Assembly (NCBI RefSeq): GCF_023161965.1
Contig: NZ_JALNTY010000002.1
Coordinates: 274,552 to 338,551, forward strand
Source of the DNA: Anaerosoma tenue
Lineage (GTDB): Bacteria > Actinomycetota > Coriobacteriia > Anaerosomatales > Anaerosomataceae
DNA length: 64,000 bases
Direction of reading: 5' to 3'
In this document: piece by piece, positions 1 to 7,655 of the stretch
How positions within the stretch are numbered: position 1 is the first letter of the stretch
Layout: every line of letters begins with the position of its first letter
Position numbers and translations under genes: made by a program
Notes under the pieces: model-generated
Told to the model about the DNA's origin: nothing
Seen by the model: the letters and a program-made list of their open reading frames with translations, nothing else
The model's database searches: none

Positions 1-1
1 G

Positions 2-208
2 CGGGCTGATGAGGCTGCATGGGCGTATGCGCGCCCTGCCGACGGCTACGACGTGCTTGCGGGACACGTGGCCTTCTTCCCCGGCCTGATGGACCGCTGC
101 CTCGTGGGCCACGAGGTCGCCTCTGCCCAGCCGGGCAGGTTCCACGGCGGCTGGGTCACCAGCGACGTGGTGGGTCCTTTCATCGGCGAAGCCGGAACAG
201 ACAGCTGA
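2..208 (+). CDS. DUF427 domain protein, C-terminal part only
   Basis: The reading frame is open at the left edge of the window, so only the last 68 residues are seen. They carry the pattern of the DUF427 family: an AAW-x-Y segment, then a VAFFPG strand and a closing GGWVTSDVVGPF segment with a Gly-rich end. The family is a small beta-rich fold of unknown biochemical function. The gene converges on the membrane-protein gene that ends at 231. Start, full length and any fusion partner cannot be judged. Confidence 0.75.
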   Translation, partial: RADEAAWAYARPADGYDVLAGHVAFFPGLMDRCLVGHEVASAQPGRFHGGWVTSDVVGPFIGEAGTDS

Positions 209-230
209 TAGCCGCTGCGGTCCGAGGACC

Positions 231-671
231 TCAGGCCGTACGGCGCTCCGAGCGCCGCCGGGCGAGCGTCACGCCGGCCTCCGCCGCCGCGATCGTGAGC
301 ACCAGCATCGCCGCGAAGTTGTAGCCGCCGAACGCATCGGCGAGGCCCCCGGTGTCTCCCGCGAGTTCGAAGAACCGCGCCTGCCCCGCAGCCAGCGTAA
401 GGGGCACGAACAGGCCGAACGCCACGTGAGGCAGACCGGACGGGACCGACGTCCCTGCCAGCAGCGAGATCACGAACGCCCCGATGACAGCGACGACGTC
501 GATCCCTATGAGCACCGTAAGCGCATCGCCTTGTTGGATCGAGGCGCCATCGGCGAACGACAGCGCCATGTCGTAGGCCGCCTCCCCCAGCGGACCGCCC
601 ACCGCCGCGAAGCCGAGGAAGACCGCCACGATCACCAGGATGAAGGGGACGATGGCCCCCAGCCTACGCAT
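231..671 (-). CDS. Small four-helix membrane protein, unknown function
   Basis: The 146-residue protein has about four hydrophobic segments: the N-terminus after MRRLGA, then around residues 50-75, 80-105 and 115-138. It ends in a basic tail (RRRSERR). No family is recognised. The ATG at 669-671 is chosen because it gives a standard membrane-protein N-terminus and overlaps the end of purE by 8 bases, which suggests translational coupling. An upstream in-frame extension would only be antisense to purE. Being last in a purine cluster does not by itself imply a role in purine synthesis. Confidence 0.7.
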   Translation of the reverse strand: MRRLGAIVPFILVIVAVFLGFAAVGGPLGEAAYDMALSFADGASIQQGDALTVLIGIDVVAVIGAFVISLLAGTSVPSGLPHVAFGLFVPLTLAAGQARFFELAGDTGGLADAFGGYNFAAMLVLTIAAAEAGVTLARRRSERRTA

Positions 672-1128
672 CGGCGAGCGCCGCCTTGTACGCCACGATC
701 CGATCGCGATACTCGGGTTCGGACACGCCAAGCACCTGGGTCGCAAGGATGGCGGCGTTCTTCGCCCCGTTGATGGCGACGCACGCCACCGGTACACCGG
801 TGGGCATCTGGACCATCGAGAGCAGCGAGTCGAGCCCGCCGAGGTCCGAAGTCTTCATCGGCACCGTGATGACCGGCAGCGGCGTGTAGGCAGCCACCAC
901 GCCGCCGAGATGCGCCGCCTTGCCGGCAGCCGCCACGATCACCCGCATGCCCCGATCGGCCGCACCAGCCGCCCAGTCGTGCACCTTGGCCGGCTGCCGA
1001 TGCGCGGACGCGATGAGGAGCTCGTACGGGACCCCGAACTCCTCGAGCTGCGAAGCGCATCCCTGCATCACGTCGAGGTCGCTCTTGGATCCCATGATGA
1101 TGCCCACAAGCGGCGTCTTCTCGGCCAT
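664..1128 (-). CDS. purE: N5-carboxyaminoimidazole ribonucleotide mutase
   Basis: A class I PurE of 154 residues, the usual size. It converts N5-CAIR to CAIR in de novo purine synthesis. The N-terminal GIIMGSKSD motif, the SAHR motif and the central AAAG-K-AHLGG-V segment are all visible. The ATG at 1126-1128 follows an AGGGAGG ribosome site. PurK is not in the window. The gene lies downstream of purA, purD and a HemW-like gene on the same strand, spaced closely enough for one transcript from purD onward. Confidence 0.95.
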   Translation of the reverse strand: MAEKTPLVGIIMGSKSDLDVMQGCASQLEEFGVPYELLIASAHRQPAKVHDWAAGAADRGMRVIVAAAGKAAHLGGVVAAYTPLPVITVPMKTSDLGGLDSLLSMVQMPTGVPVACVAINGAKNAAILATQVLGVSEPEYRDRIVAYKAALADA

Positions 1129-1145
1129 GTCTGCCTCCCTGTATC

Positions 1146-2465
1146 CTACTCGCACCCGTCCGGCGCACCACATCCGCCGGACCCGTCGCCGAACAACAGC
1201 TCGCGCTCGTCCGGTGCCAGCGCCTTGCGAGCGGCGTCTCGCAGGTCGTTCAGTTGTGCGAACATCGTACGCTGCATCACCACCGCCAGGTAGCGGCCCT
1301 TCTCGGTGAGCGTCAACTCCTCCGTGTCGTCGGTGGCGAAGCCGCCGAACACGCGGAAGAACAGCATCTCCAGCGGCAGTCCGCGCTCGACGCTCACACC
1401 GAAGTCTCGCTCGAACGCCTTCTTGTCCAGCCTGAGCCCGAAGAGCGACATGAGGAACCGATAGCGCATGCGGTTCTTCAGACTGCTCGAGGCGCTGCCT
1501 ACCGCCACGGGCATGGTGCCGCGCTCGATGGTCGCCGAGTAGTCGCGCAGCGAGAACGTGGTGAGGTAGATGTCACCGCGCAGGTAGCTGAACGCGCCGC
1601 TGCCGATGCCCACGTACTCCTCGTAGTCCACGATGTACTCGTCGATCATGCCGCCGCCGATCCGCGAGAACGTCCACGCGGTGGAGAGCTCGAAGGTGTC
1701 GGCGAGCTGGTCGACGAGCATCTTGTAAAACCGCGCCTCGCGGTCGTAGTCGACCATGCCCACGGTCCTCTTGAGGCTGGCCTCAACCGAACGCGACGCC
1801 ATGAGCGGGTAGAAGGTCGTCTGGTTGCAGCGGCTCGCCTTGACCATCTCCACGTCGCGCCGGAGGATCTCCTCGGTCTGGCTCGGGAAGTTGAAGATCA
1901 TATCCACGTTGAGCGAGTGGAAGAAGCCCTCCAGCGACTGCAGGCGCTCCAGTATCTCGGCGCCGGAGCCGTACTTGTCGTAGCGATCCATCTCCTTGAG
2001 CAGACCGTCATCGAAGCTCTGCACGCCCACACTCATCCGCTGCACACGGTCCTTAAGCGGATCGAGTATCTCCGGGATGAGGTGGTTGGGATTCGTCTCG
2101 GTCGAGACCTCGAGAGTGCCGAACAGCTCACGTGCCAGGTCGATCGTCTCGCAGAGCTCGTCCACAAGGATCGTGGGGGTGCCACCACCGATGTACAGCG
2201 AGTCGAACGCATAGCCGAGGTCAGCAACCATGCGCATCTGCTGGCGCAGGCTCTTGAAGTACTTCCGCGCCGGATCCTCGGAGAACGGGAAGCGGTTGAA
2301 GCTGCAGTACGGGCAGAGCCGCTCACAGAACGGCACGTGCGCATAGAGCAGGTACTGCTTGCCAGCCTCCGGGCCCGGGAGCGATGGGACCGGGCGGGGC
2401 GTCTTGGCGAAGTACCCGCCCTGGGTGACGCTGACCGCGCGGGACAGCAGGCGCTCGGCAAGCAT
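1146..2465 (-). CDS. HemW/coproporphyrinogen-oxidase-like radical SAM protein
   Basis: The 439-residue protein has the radical SAM cluster motif C-x3-C-x2-C (CERLCPYC) near residue 50, followed by GGGTPT and a TETNP motif, as in the HemN/HemW family. The fourth Cys of true HemN (CxxxCxxCxC) is missing, because CPYC is followed by SF. This fits HemW-type haem chaperones or other family members better than coproporphyrinogen dehydrogenase. The C-terminus carries three late cysteines (a GGCGAPDGC-like end) whose role is unclear. Its start codon overlaps the purD stop (TGATG), so the two are translationally coupled. The substrate is not determined. Confidence 0.8.
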   Translation of the reverse strand: MLAERLLSRAVSVTQGGYFAKTPRPVPSLPGPEAGKQYLLYAHVPFCERLCPYCSFNRFPFSEDPARKYFKSLRQQMRMVADLGYAFDSLYIGGGTPTILVDELCETIDLARELFGTLEVSTETNPNHLIPEILDPLKDRVQRMSVGVQSFDDGLLKEMDRYDKYGSGAEILERLQSLEGFFHSLNVDMIFNFPSQTEEILRRDVEMVKASRCNQTTFYPLMASRSVEASLKRTVGMVDYDREARFYKMLVDQLADTFELSTAWTFSRIGGGMIDEYIVDYEEYVGIGSGAFSYLRGDIYLTTFSLRDYSATIERGTMPVAVGSASSSLKNRMRYRFLMSLFGLRLDKKAFERDFGVSVERGLPLEMLFFRVFGGFATDDTEELTLTEKGRYLAVVMQRTMFAQLNDLRDAARKALAPDERELLFGDGSGGCGAPDGCE

Positions 2466-3745
2466 CAGGCCTCGCCCCGTGCGCGGATCGCCTTGAGGCC
2501 GATGTCCGTCCGGAAGTGCATGTCCTCGAAGGAGATCGCGTCGACGGCCCGGTAGGCCCGATCGCGCGCCTCGATGAACGTGGGCGCTACGGCGGTGACG
2601 TTGAGCACCCGGCCGCCCGAGGTGACCGGCCGGCCGCCCGCGTCCATCGCGGTGCCGGCATGGTACACCGTGACGCCCTCGATCTCCCCGGCCTCCTCGA
2701 GCCCGCGGATGGGCTTCCCTTTGGGGTAGGTGCCGGGGTAGCCGCCGGATGCGAGAACAACGGACAGCGCGACTTCGTCTCGCCAGGCGAGCTCGACCTC
2801 GGAGAGACGACCTTCGGTCACCGCCATCATCACGTCGAGGAGGTCGGTCTCGAGCAACGGCAGGATCACCTGCGTCTCGGGGTCCCCGAAGCGCACGTTG
2901 AACTCAAGCACCTTGGGGCCGTCGGCCGTGAGGATGAATCCGCCATAAAGCACGCCCTGGTAGACGACGCCCTCGCTCTTGAGTGCCGCCACGGTCTTCT
3001 CGAGGATCGACGTCATCGCGGCGTACGCGGCCTCGTCCACAACGGGAACGGGCGCGTAGACGCCCATACCGCCGGTGTTGGGCCCCTTGTCATCGTCGTA
3101 CGCACGCTTGTGGTCCTGCACCGGGATCATCGGCAGCACGGTGTCCCCGTCGGTGAATGCGAGAAGCGAGCACTCGGGCCCTTCGAGATACTCCTCGATC
3201 ACCACGAGGTCGCCCGCCGGGCCGAAGTGGCCGTCCAGCGACTGGCGCACCGCACCGAGTGCGTCGGAGACCGTCTCGGCCACCGTGACGCCCTTTCCCG
3301 CCGCGAGCCCGTCGGCCTTGACGACCACCGGCGCTCCGACCTCATCAAGGTACTCTTTCGCCTCTTCGTTCGTCTGCACGAGGCGATACCGTCCGGTGGG
3401 GATGCCGTGACGCTCCATCAGCTCCTTGGCATACGCCTTCGAGCCCTCCAGATGCGCACCGGCGGCTTTCGGGCCGAACACGGGCACTCCGTCGGCAGCA
3501 AGGATGTCGGCCGTGCCGACTACGAGTGGAGCTTCCGGGCCCACGATGACGAAGTCGATGGCGTTGCGCTCCACCCACTCGGCAACGTAGACCGGGTCGT
3601 CCTCCGGGATCGAGACGTTCGTACCGAGTGCGGCGGTGCCGCCGTTGCCCGGCGAACAGAAGATCTCAGGCGCGTGGTGTGACCGAGAGAGCGCGGTTAC
3701 GATCGCATGTTCGCGACCGCCACCGCCGAGAACGAGAACACGCAT
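2465..3745 (-). CDS. purD: Phosphoribosylamine-glycine ligase (GAR synthetase)
   Basis: The 426-residue ATP-grasp enzyme joins phosphoribosylamine and glycine in purine synthesis. It starts with the GGGGREHA motif and shows the KADGLAAGKGV ATP-grasp loop, GPECSLLAF, TGGMGVYAP and EFNVRFGDPETQ motifs. Its length is normal for the family. The ATG at 3743-3745 lies about eight bases after a GGGGG ribosome site. The next gene begins inside its stop codon. The 75-base gap to purA holds no recognisable signal. Confidence 0.97.
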   Translation of the reverse strand: MRVLVLGGGGREHAIVTALSRSHHAPEIFCSPGNGGTAALGTNVSIPEDDPVYVAEWVERNAIDFVIVGPEAPLVVGTADILAADGVPVFGPKAAGAHLEGSKAYAKELMERHGIPTGRYRLVQTNEEAKEYLDEVGAPVVVKADGLAAGKGVTVAETVSDALGAVRQSLDGHFGPAGDLVVIEEYLEGPECSLLAFTDGDTVLPMIPVQDHKRAYDDDKGPNTGGMGVYAPVPVVDEAAYAAMTSILEKTVAALKSEGVVYQGVLYGGFILTADGPKVLEFNVRFGDPETQVILPLLETDLLDVMMAVTEGRLSEVELAWRDEVALSVVLASGGYPGTYPKGKPIRGLEEAGEIEGVTVYHAGTAMDAGGRPVTSGGRVLNVTAVAPTFIEARDRAYRAVDAISFEDMHFRTDIGLKAIRARGEA

Positions 3746-3820
3746 GGCTACTACCCCCGAGCGATCAGGTTCGAATGGTGAACCCGATTGTAGCGGAAGA
3801 GAGAGCGCCGGCGAGCAGCT

Positions 3821-5110
3821 CTACGGCCGTGACGGCCATCGCCGCATGATCGTCTGCTCACGGCTCGGGCCCACGGCGATCATCGCCACCGGGACCTCGG
3901 CGAGATCCTCCAGGAACGTGATGTAGTCCTGCGCAGCCTTGGGCAGTTCCTCGAATGTGCGGCAGTGGGTGATGTCGGTCTTCCACCCGGGGAGCTCCTC
4001 GTAGATCGGGCGTGCGTGGTGGAAGACGGTCTGGTGCGCCGGTAGGTCGTTGTAGCGGCTTCCCTCGTACTCGTACGCCACACAGACCTTGATCCGGTCG
4101 AGGTGGGACAGCACGTCGAGCTTGGTGATCACCAGATCGGTAAGGCCGTTGATCTGCACGGCGAACCGTGCGATGAGGCCGTCGAACCAACCGGCCCTGC
4201 GCTCACGACCGGTGGTCGTGCCGTACTCGGCGCCGACCTCGATGAGCGAGCGGCCCACTTCATCCGAGAGTTCCGTGGGGAAGGGACCCGAGCCTACCCG
4301 GGTGATGTAGGCCTTGGCGATGCCGAGCACGCGATCGATGCGCTTGGGACCCACGCCCACGCCGGTGCATGCCCCGCCCGCCGTAGGCGAGCTCGATGTC
4401 ACGAAGGGGTACGTGCCGTGATCGAGGTCGAGGAGCGCGCCCTGCGCTCCCTCGAACAGCACCCACTGGTCGGCGTCGAGGGCGCGGTTGATGAGCGCGC
4501 TCGTCTCGGCGATGTGCGGCTTGATGCGCTCCGCGTACGCCAGGTACTCGTCGGCGATCTGGTCGACGGTGTACGTCGGCAGGCCGTAGACCTTCTCGAG
4601 GATGTCGTTCTTCTCATGGAGCGCCGCTTCGACCTTCTTGCGGAAGATGTGCTCGTCCACGAGGTCCTGCACGCGCAGGCCGAGACGTGAGGCCTTGTCC
4701 ATGTACGCCGGGCCGATCCCGCGTCGTGTGGTGCCGATCTCCTGGGAACCCAGCCGACGCTCACTGGCCCCGTCGAGATCGCGATGGTACGGCATGATGA
4801 GGTGCGCGTTGCAGCTGATCAGCAGCCGGTGGGTGGAGATCTCGTCCGCCTCGAGACGATCCATCTCCTCGAGCAGCACCTTCGGGTCGATCACGCAGCC
4901 GTTGCCGATCACCGGTGTGATATGCGGATACATCACGCCGCTCGGGATGAGATGCAGCTTCAGGGTCTTCCCGGCATGCATGACCGTATGTCCGGCGTTG
5001 TTGCCTCCCTGGAAGCGGACGACATAGTCGAAGTCGTCGGCGATCAGGTCGGTGATCTTACCTTTTCCCTCGTCGCCCCACTGGGCGCCGACCAGGACGA
5101 TACCCGCCAT
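3821..5110 (-). CDS. purA: Adenylosuccinate synthetase
   Basis: The 429-residue enzyme makes adenylosuccinate from IMP and Asp using GTP, the first AMP-specific step. It begins VLVGAQWGDEGKGK, the P-loop of the family. The HTV motif, GTTRRGIGPAY, FEGAQGALLD and LDVLS motifs follow. The ATG at 5108-5110 has a GAGGAG ribosome site. A longer in-frame reading would add about 30 basic residues not seen in the family. A short RRWPSRP tail follows the usual end of the protein. Confidence 0.97.
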   Translation of the reverse strand: MAGIVLVGAQWGDEGKGKITDLIADDFDYVVRFQGGNNAGHTVMHAGKTLKLHLIPSGVMYPHITPVIGNGCVIDPKVLLEEMDRLEADEISTHRLLISCNAHLIMPYHRDLDGASERRLGSQEIGTTRRGIGPAYMDKASRLGLRVQDLVDEHIFRKKVEAALHEKNDILEKVYGLPTYTVDQIADEYLAYAERIKPHIAETSALINRALDADQWVLFEGAQGALLDLDHGTYPFVTSSSPTAGGACTGVGVGPKRIDRVLGIAKAYITRVGSGPFPTELSDEVGRSLIEVGAEYGTTTGRERRAGWFDGLIARFAVQINGLTDLVITKLDVLSHLDRIKVCVAYEYEGSRYNDLPAHQTVFHHARPIYEELPGWKTDITHCRTFEELPKAAQDYITFLEDLAEVPVAMIAVGPSREQTIMRRWPSRP

Positions 5111-5251
5111 GCGATGAGCTCCTCGGTGTGTTCGGCCCCGCGGACCCTCGCCGCCGCTCCCGGGCCGGGCGCGCCGCCGAGCCAGGCGACGCACGCGCAC
5201 GCCCCGCAGCCGGGACGCGGTGGTTAGTATGATTGACCGAGGCGGTTCGCG

Positions 5252-5587
5252 CTAGTCGAGAGCGCGCCGCAGCAGGTCGTCGGCCTCGGCATTGCACGCC
5301 TGGCAGCCGGTGTAGGGATCCGTGAGCGGACCCCCGTGCGCCGAGCACGACGCGCGCACCTGTACCCGGGGGCGCCTCCGCAGCAGGCCGCGCGCGATGG
5401 AGATCTTGATCACAAGCCGTGCGCTCCCGTTGGCCTTCAGGATGCCGGGTACCGCGCACCCGGCACACACATCCGGTCGCCACTCGGCGGATCCGGGCTG
5501 TCTGGCGGCTCGACACTCCTGGAGCGCGGCGCCGCGCGCGAAGTCCTCGTAGTAGAGGGCGCACTCGGCGCCTGCGGGATTCTTCAC
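5252..5587 (-). CDS. Conserved Cys-rich small protein, unknown function
   Basis: The 111-residue protein has regularly placed cysteines: AEC near the start, an EC-R pair, a CAGC pair around residue 42, a CS near residue 81 and CQAC near the C-terminus. The segment order (NP-GAEC, YYEDF-RG, EWRP-VC-GC-VPGI) is familiar from an uncharacterised conserved family, and the Cys pairs suggest zinc or cluster binding. A GTG start at 5585-5587 is preferred because a GGAGG site lies five bases upstream; the ATG at 5597-5599 would add four residues but has no ribosome site. The gene is divergent from the lipoprotein gene at 5730. Confidence 0.65.
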   Translation of the reverse strand: MKNPAGAECALYYEDFARGAALQECRAARQPGSAEWRPDVCAGCAVPGILKANGSARLVIKISIARGLLRRRPRVQVRASCSAHGGPLTDPYTGCQACNAEADDLLRRALD

Positions 5588-5729
5588 GTGTACCTCCATG
5601 ACGATATCCGGGTGTAGCGGAACGTTTTGCACGGCCCGACCGTCATTGAGATAGTAACGCGCTACGGGGAATGTACGTCCATGCGGGGCCAGGCAGCATG
5701 CCGGACCGCGGACACAAGGAGGGATCCAC

Positions 5730-6410
5730 ATGCGCTCCCTACGCTGGATCAGCATCGCCGTCGTCATCGCGATGGCCCTGTCGCTGCCGATGCTCGCGGG
5801 GTGCTCGGATGATGCCGACACCGACACCACCCCGCCGGCCACGAACGGGGACTCCCCTGCCGATGACCAGGACGGCACGCCTGTCGATGATGGCTCTACG
5901 GAGCCCGATGAGGCGCCGGCTGACGACGGGGCGTCCGGAGAGGACAGCGGCAACGACGAAGCGGACACACCCGAGACGCTGACCGTGCGGTTGTACTGGG
6001 TCTCCGCAGGTGAGAACGCGCTCGGCATCGAGCGGACGCTGCCGTACACGAAGGCCATCGGCACAGCCGCGATCGAGGCCTTGCTCGACGGTCCCACCGA
6101 CGCAGAGCAGGGCACCTGGCCGGCGATCAGCAGTGCGATCCCCGAGGGGACCCAGCTCCTCGGGCTCACCATCGACGACGGGATCGCGAAGATCGACCTC
6201 TCCGAGGAGTTCGAGTCGGGTGGCGGAACGTTCGGCGTGACCGCGCGGCTCGCCCAGGTCGTGTACACGCTCGACCAGTTCCCCACGGTGGATGCTGTGG
6301 AGTTCTACATCGAGGGCACCAAGGTCACCGTGTTCTCGAGCGAGGGCGTCATGCTCTACGGCCCGCAGACGCTCGACGACTACGACCAGCTGCTCCCGAT
6401 CGACGCCTAG
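5730..6410 (+). CDS. GerMN-domain lipoprotein
   Basis: The 226-residue protein has a signal peptide ending in the lipobox LAGC at about residue 26. A 50-residue linker rich in Asp, Thr, Pro and Ala follows, then one GerMN (sporulation/spore germination) domain from about residue 80, with the typical ALLDGPT, TIDDGIAKIDLS and VVYTLDQFPTVD segments. GerMN domains also occur in non-spore-forming actinobacteria as envelope lipoproteins, so no sporulation role is implied. It converges on the transporter gene, with seven bases between stops. Confidence 0.85.
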   Translation: MRSLRWISIAVVIAMALSLPMLAGCSDDADTDTTPPATNGDSPADDQDGTPVDDGSTEPDEAPADDGASGEDSGNDEADTPETLTVRLYWVSAGENALGIERTLPYTKAIGTAAIEALLDGPTDAEQGTWPAISSAIPEGTQLLGLTIDDGIAKIDLSEEFESGGGTFGVTARLAQVVYTLDQFPTVDAVEFYIEGTKVTVFSSEGVMLYGPQTLDDYDQLLPIDA

Positions 6411-6417
6411 CCCCCCA

Positions 6418-7461
6418 TCAGGCGGCCGGAGCCTTCGCGTGCCCCGTACCAGCGGGTGCGGGCGAGGGCTCCGCGCCCGATGGTCCGAAGACACGGTCGG
6501 TCGCCTTCACGTACCACGCGGCCGACTGCACCTGGACTATGTAGGCGGTAGCCAGCACCAGCGCGGCCTCCGAGCCGAACGCGGTCATGGCGATGCCGAG
6601 GGCGATGGACAGGTTTCGCATCACGGTGCCGTACACGACGGCGATGGCGTCGCCCCGGCCGAGCAGTGCACGACCCACGACGGTGGAGAGCGCGAAGTTG
6701 ACCGCGTAGAAGACCGCGAGCGGCACCAGGATGCGCACCACGAGAGCGGGGTCGCTCACGATCATCCGGGCCTTGAGCGCGATAGCGATGAACACGATGG
6801 CGATCACGCCCACCGTCGAGAGTCCGGGGAAGACCGGCGCGATACGGGTCTTGTACCGCTGCGCGCCGAACCTTCGGGTGAGCACGCTGCGGGTGAGAAG
6901 GCCGGCGACGAGCGGTATGCCCACCACGAACACGACGGTACGCAGCACGCCCATGAAGTCCACCTCGACCACCGCTCCGGCCAGGCCGAGCAGGTAGACG
7001 GGCGCCAGGAGCGAGGCGGCGATGAGCCCGATGACCGTCATCTTCACGGCCGCAGCCACATTACCGCCGGCGAACCCCGTCCAGCTGATCGTCATGCCGC
7101 TCGTAGGGAACAGCCCCGCGAGGACCATGCCCACGAACAGCCCCGGTTCGTCCCGGAAGAACAGCGTTGCGAGCAGCCACGCCATGGCCGGCAGGGCGAC
7201 GAAGTCGAGAAGCATGGCAAGACCGATGGCTCGGCCGTCCTTGAGGTCGAGCGCCTCGCGGATGCGGAAGTTCACGAGCATCGGGTAGACCATGAGCATC
7301 GTCATGGGAAGCACAAGCGCCTGGAGCGCGCTGGCGTCGAAGAGGAGCCCCGCAGCAAGCCCAGCAAGCATCGAGACCGGGATCAGGATCACGAGGCGCT
7401 TGGAGAGCGACCCAAGGCTTCGGACGAACGGATGAAGCGGGGCCGTCGACACATCGGACAC
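6418..7461 (-). CDS. Bile acid:sodium symporter / ACR3-type arsenite carrier family
   Basis: The 347-residue protein has about ten membrane segments of the bile acid/Na+ symporter and ACR3 superfamily, including the FPTSGMTISW segment of helix 4. The Cys that ACR3 arsenite exporters keep in that helix is absent, so arsenite export is not established. A GTG start at 7459-7461 is chosen: GGAGG lies nine bases upstream, and the leader then contains a promoter and an operator-like palindrome. An upstream ATG at 7533 would place both inside the coding region. The soluble tail is Pro/Ala rich. Confidence 0.75.
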   Translation of the reverse strand: MSDVSTAPLHPFVRSLGSLSKRLVILIPVSMLAGLAAGLLFDASALQALVLPMTMLMVYPMLVNFRIREALDLKDGRAIGLAMLLDFVALPAMAWLLATLFFRDEPGLFVGMVLAGLFPTSGMTISWTGFAGGNVAAAVKMTVIGLIAASLLAPVYLLGLAGAVVEVDFMGVLRTVVFVVGIPLVAGLLTRSVLTRRFGAQRYKTRIAPVFPGLSTVGVIAIVFIAIALKARMIVSDPALVVRILVPLAVFYAVNFALSTVVGRALLGRGDAIAVVYGTVMRNLSIALGIAMTAFGSEAALVLATAYIVQVQSAAWYVKATDRVFGPSGAEPSPAPAGTGHAKAPAA

Positions 7462-7489
7462 GGATGAACACCTCCACAGCAGAGCCTTT

Positions 7490-7505
7490 ATACCCTGGGG
7501 GGTAT
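7490..7505 (-). promoter_or_regulatory. CsoR/CstR-type operator
   Basis: The perfect inverted repeat ATACCC-TGGG-GGGTAT resembles operators of CsoR-family repressors (copper, nickel or persulfide sensing), which keep a GC-rich core flanked by TAC/GTA arms. It lies 29 to 44 bases upstream of the carrier's GTG start and overlaps the -10 region. No CsoR-family gene is in the window, so the cognate regulator is inferred. Confidence 0.55.
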
Positions 7506-7533
7506 TCTTGTGCCGAGGGTGCGGTTGTGTCAA
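7504..7533 (-). promoter_or_regulatory. Promoter of the carrier gene
   Basis: On the minus strand a perfect TTGACA -35 (7528-7533) is followed after 18 bases by AAGAAT (7504-7509), a 4-of-6 match to the -10 consensus. The operator palindrome overlaps the -10 box, as expected for repression. Confidence 0.65.
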
Positions 7534-7655
7534 GTGCGGGGCACGATCGGGCTGATGGGCACTGGCCGGGAATCCGGCCGGCAGGATACCAGGACTCCAT
7601 AACGAAGACCTCTCAGGGGTGCGATCCGCGTCCTCACTCTGCGAGGGGATTCCTG

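Noticed and set aside
5252-6286. 344-codon minus-strand frame joined to the Cys-rich protein
   Set aside because: The extension is antisense to the GerMN lipoprotein; homologous residues begin at about 5587.
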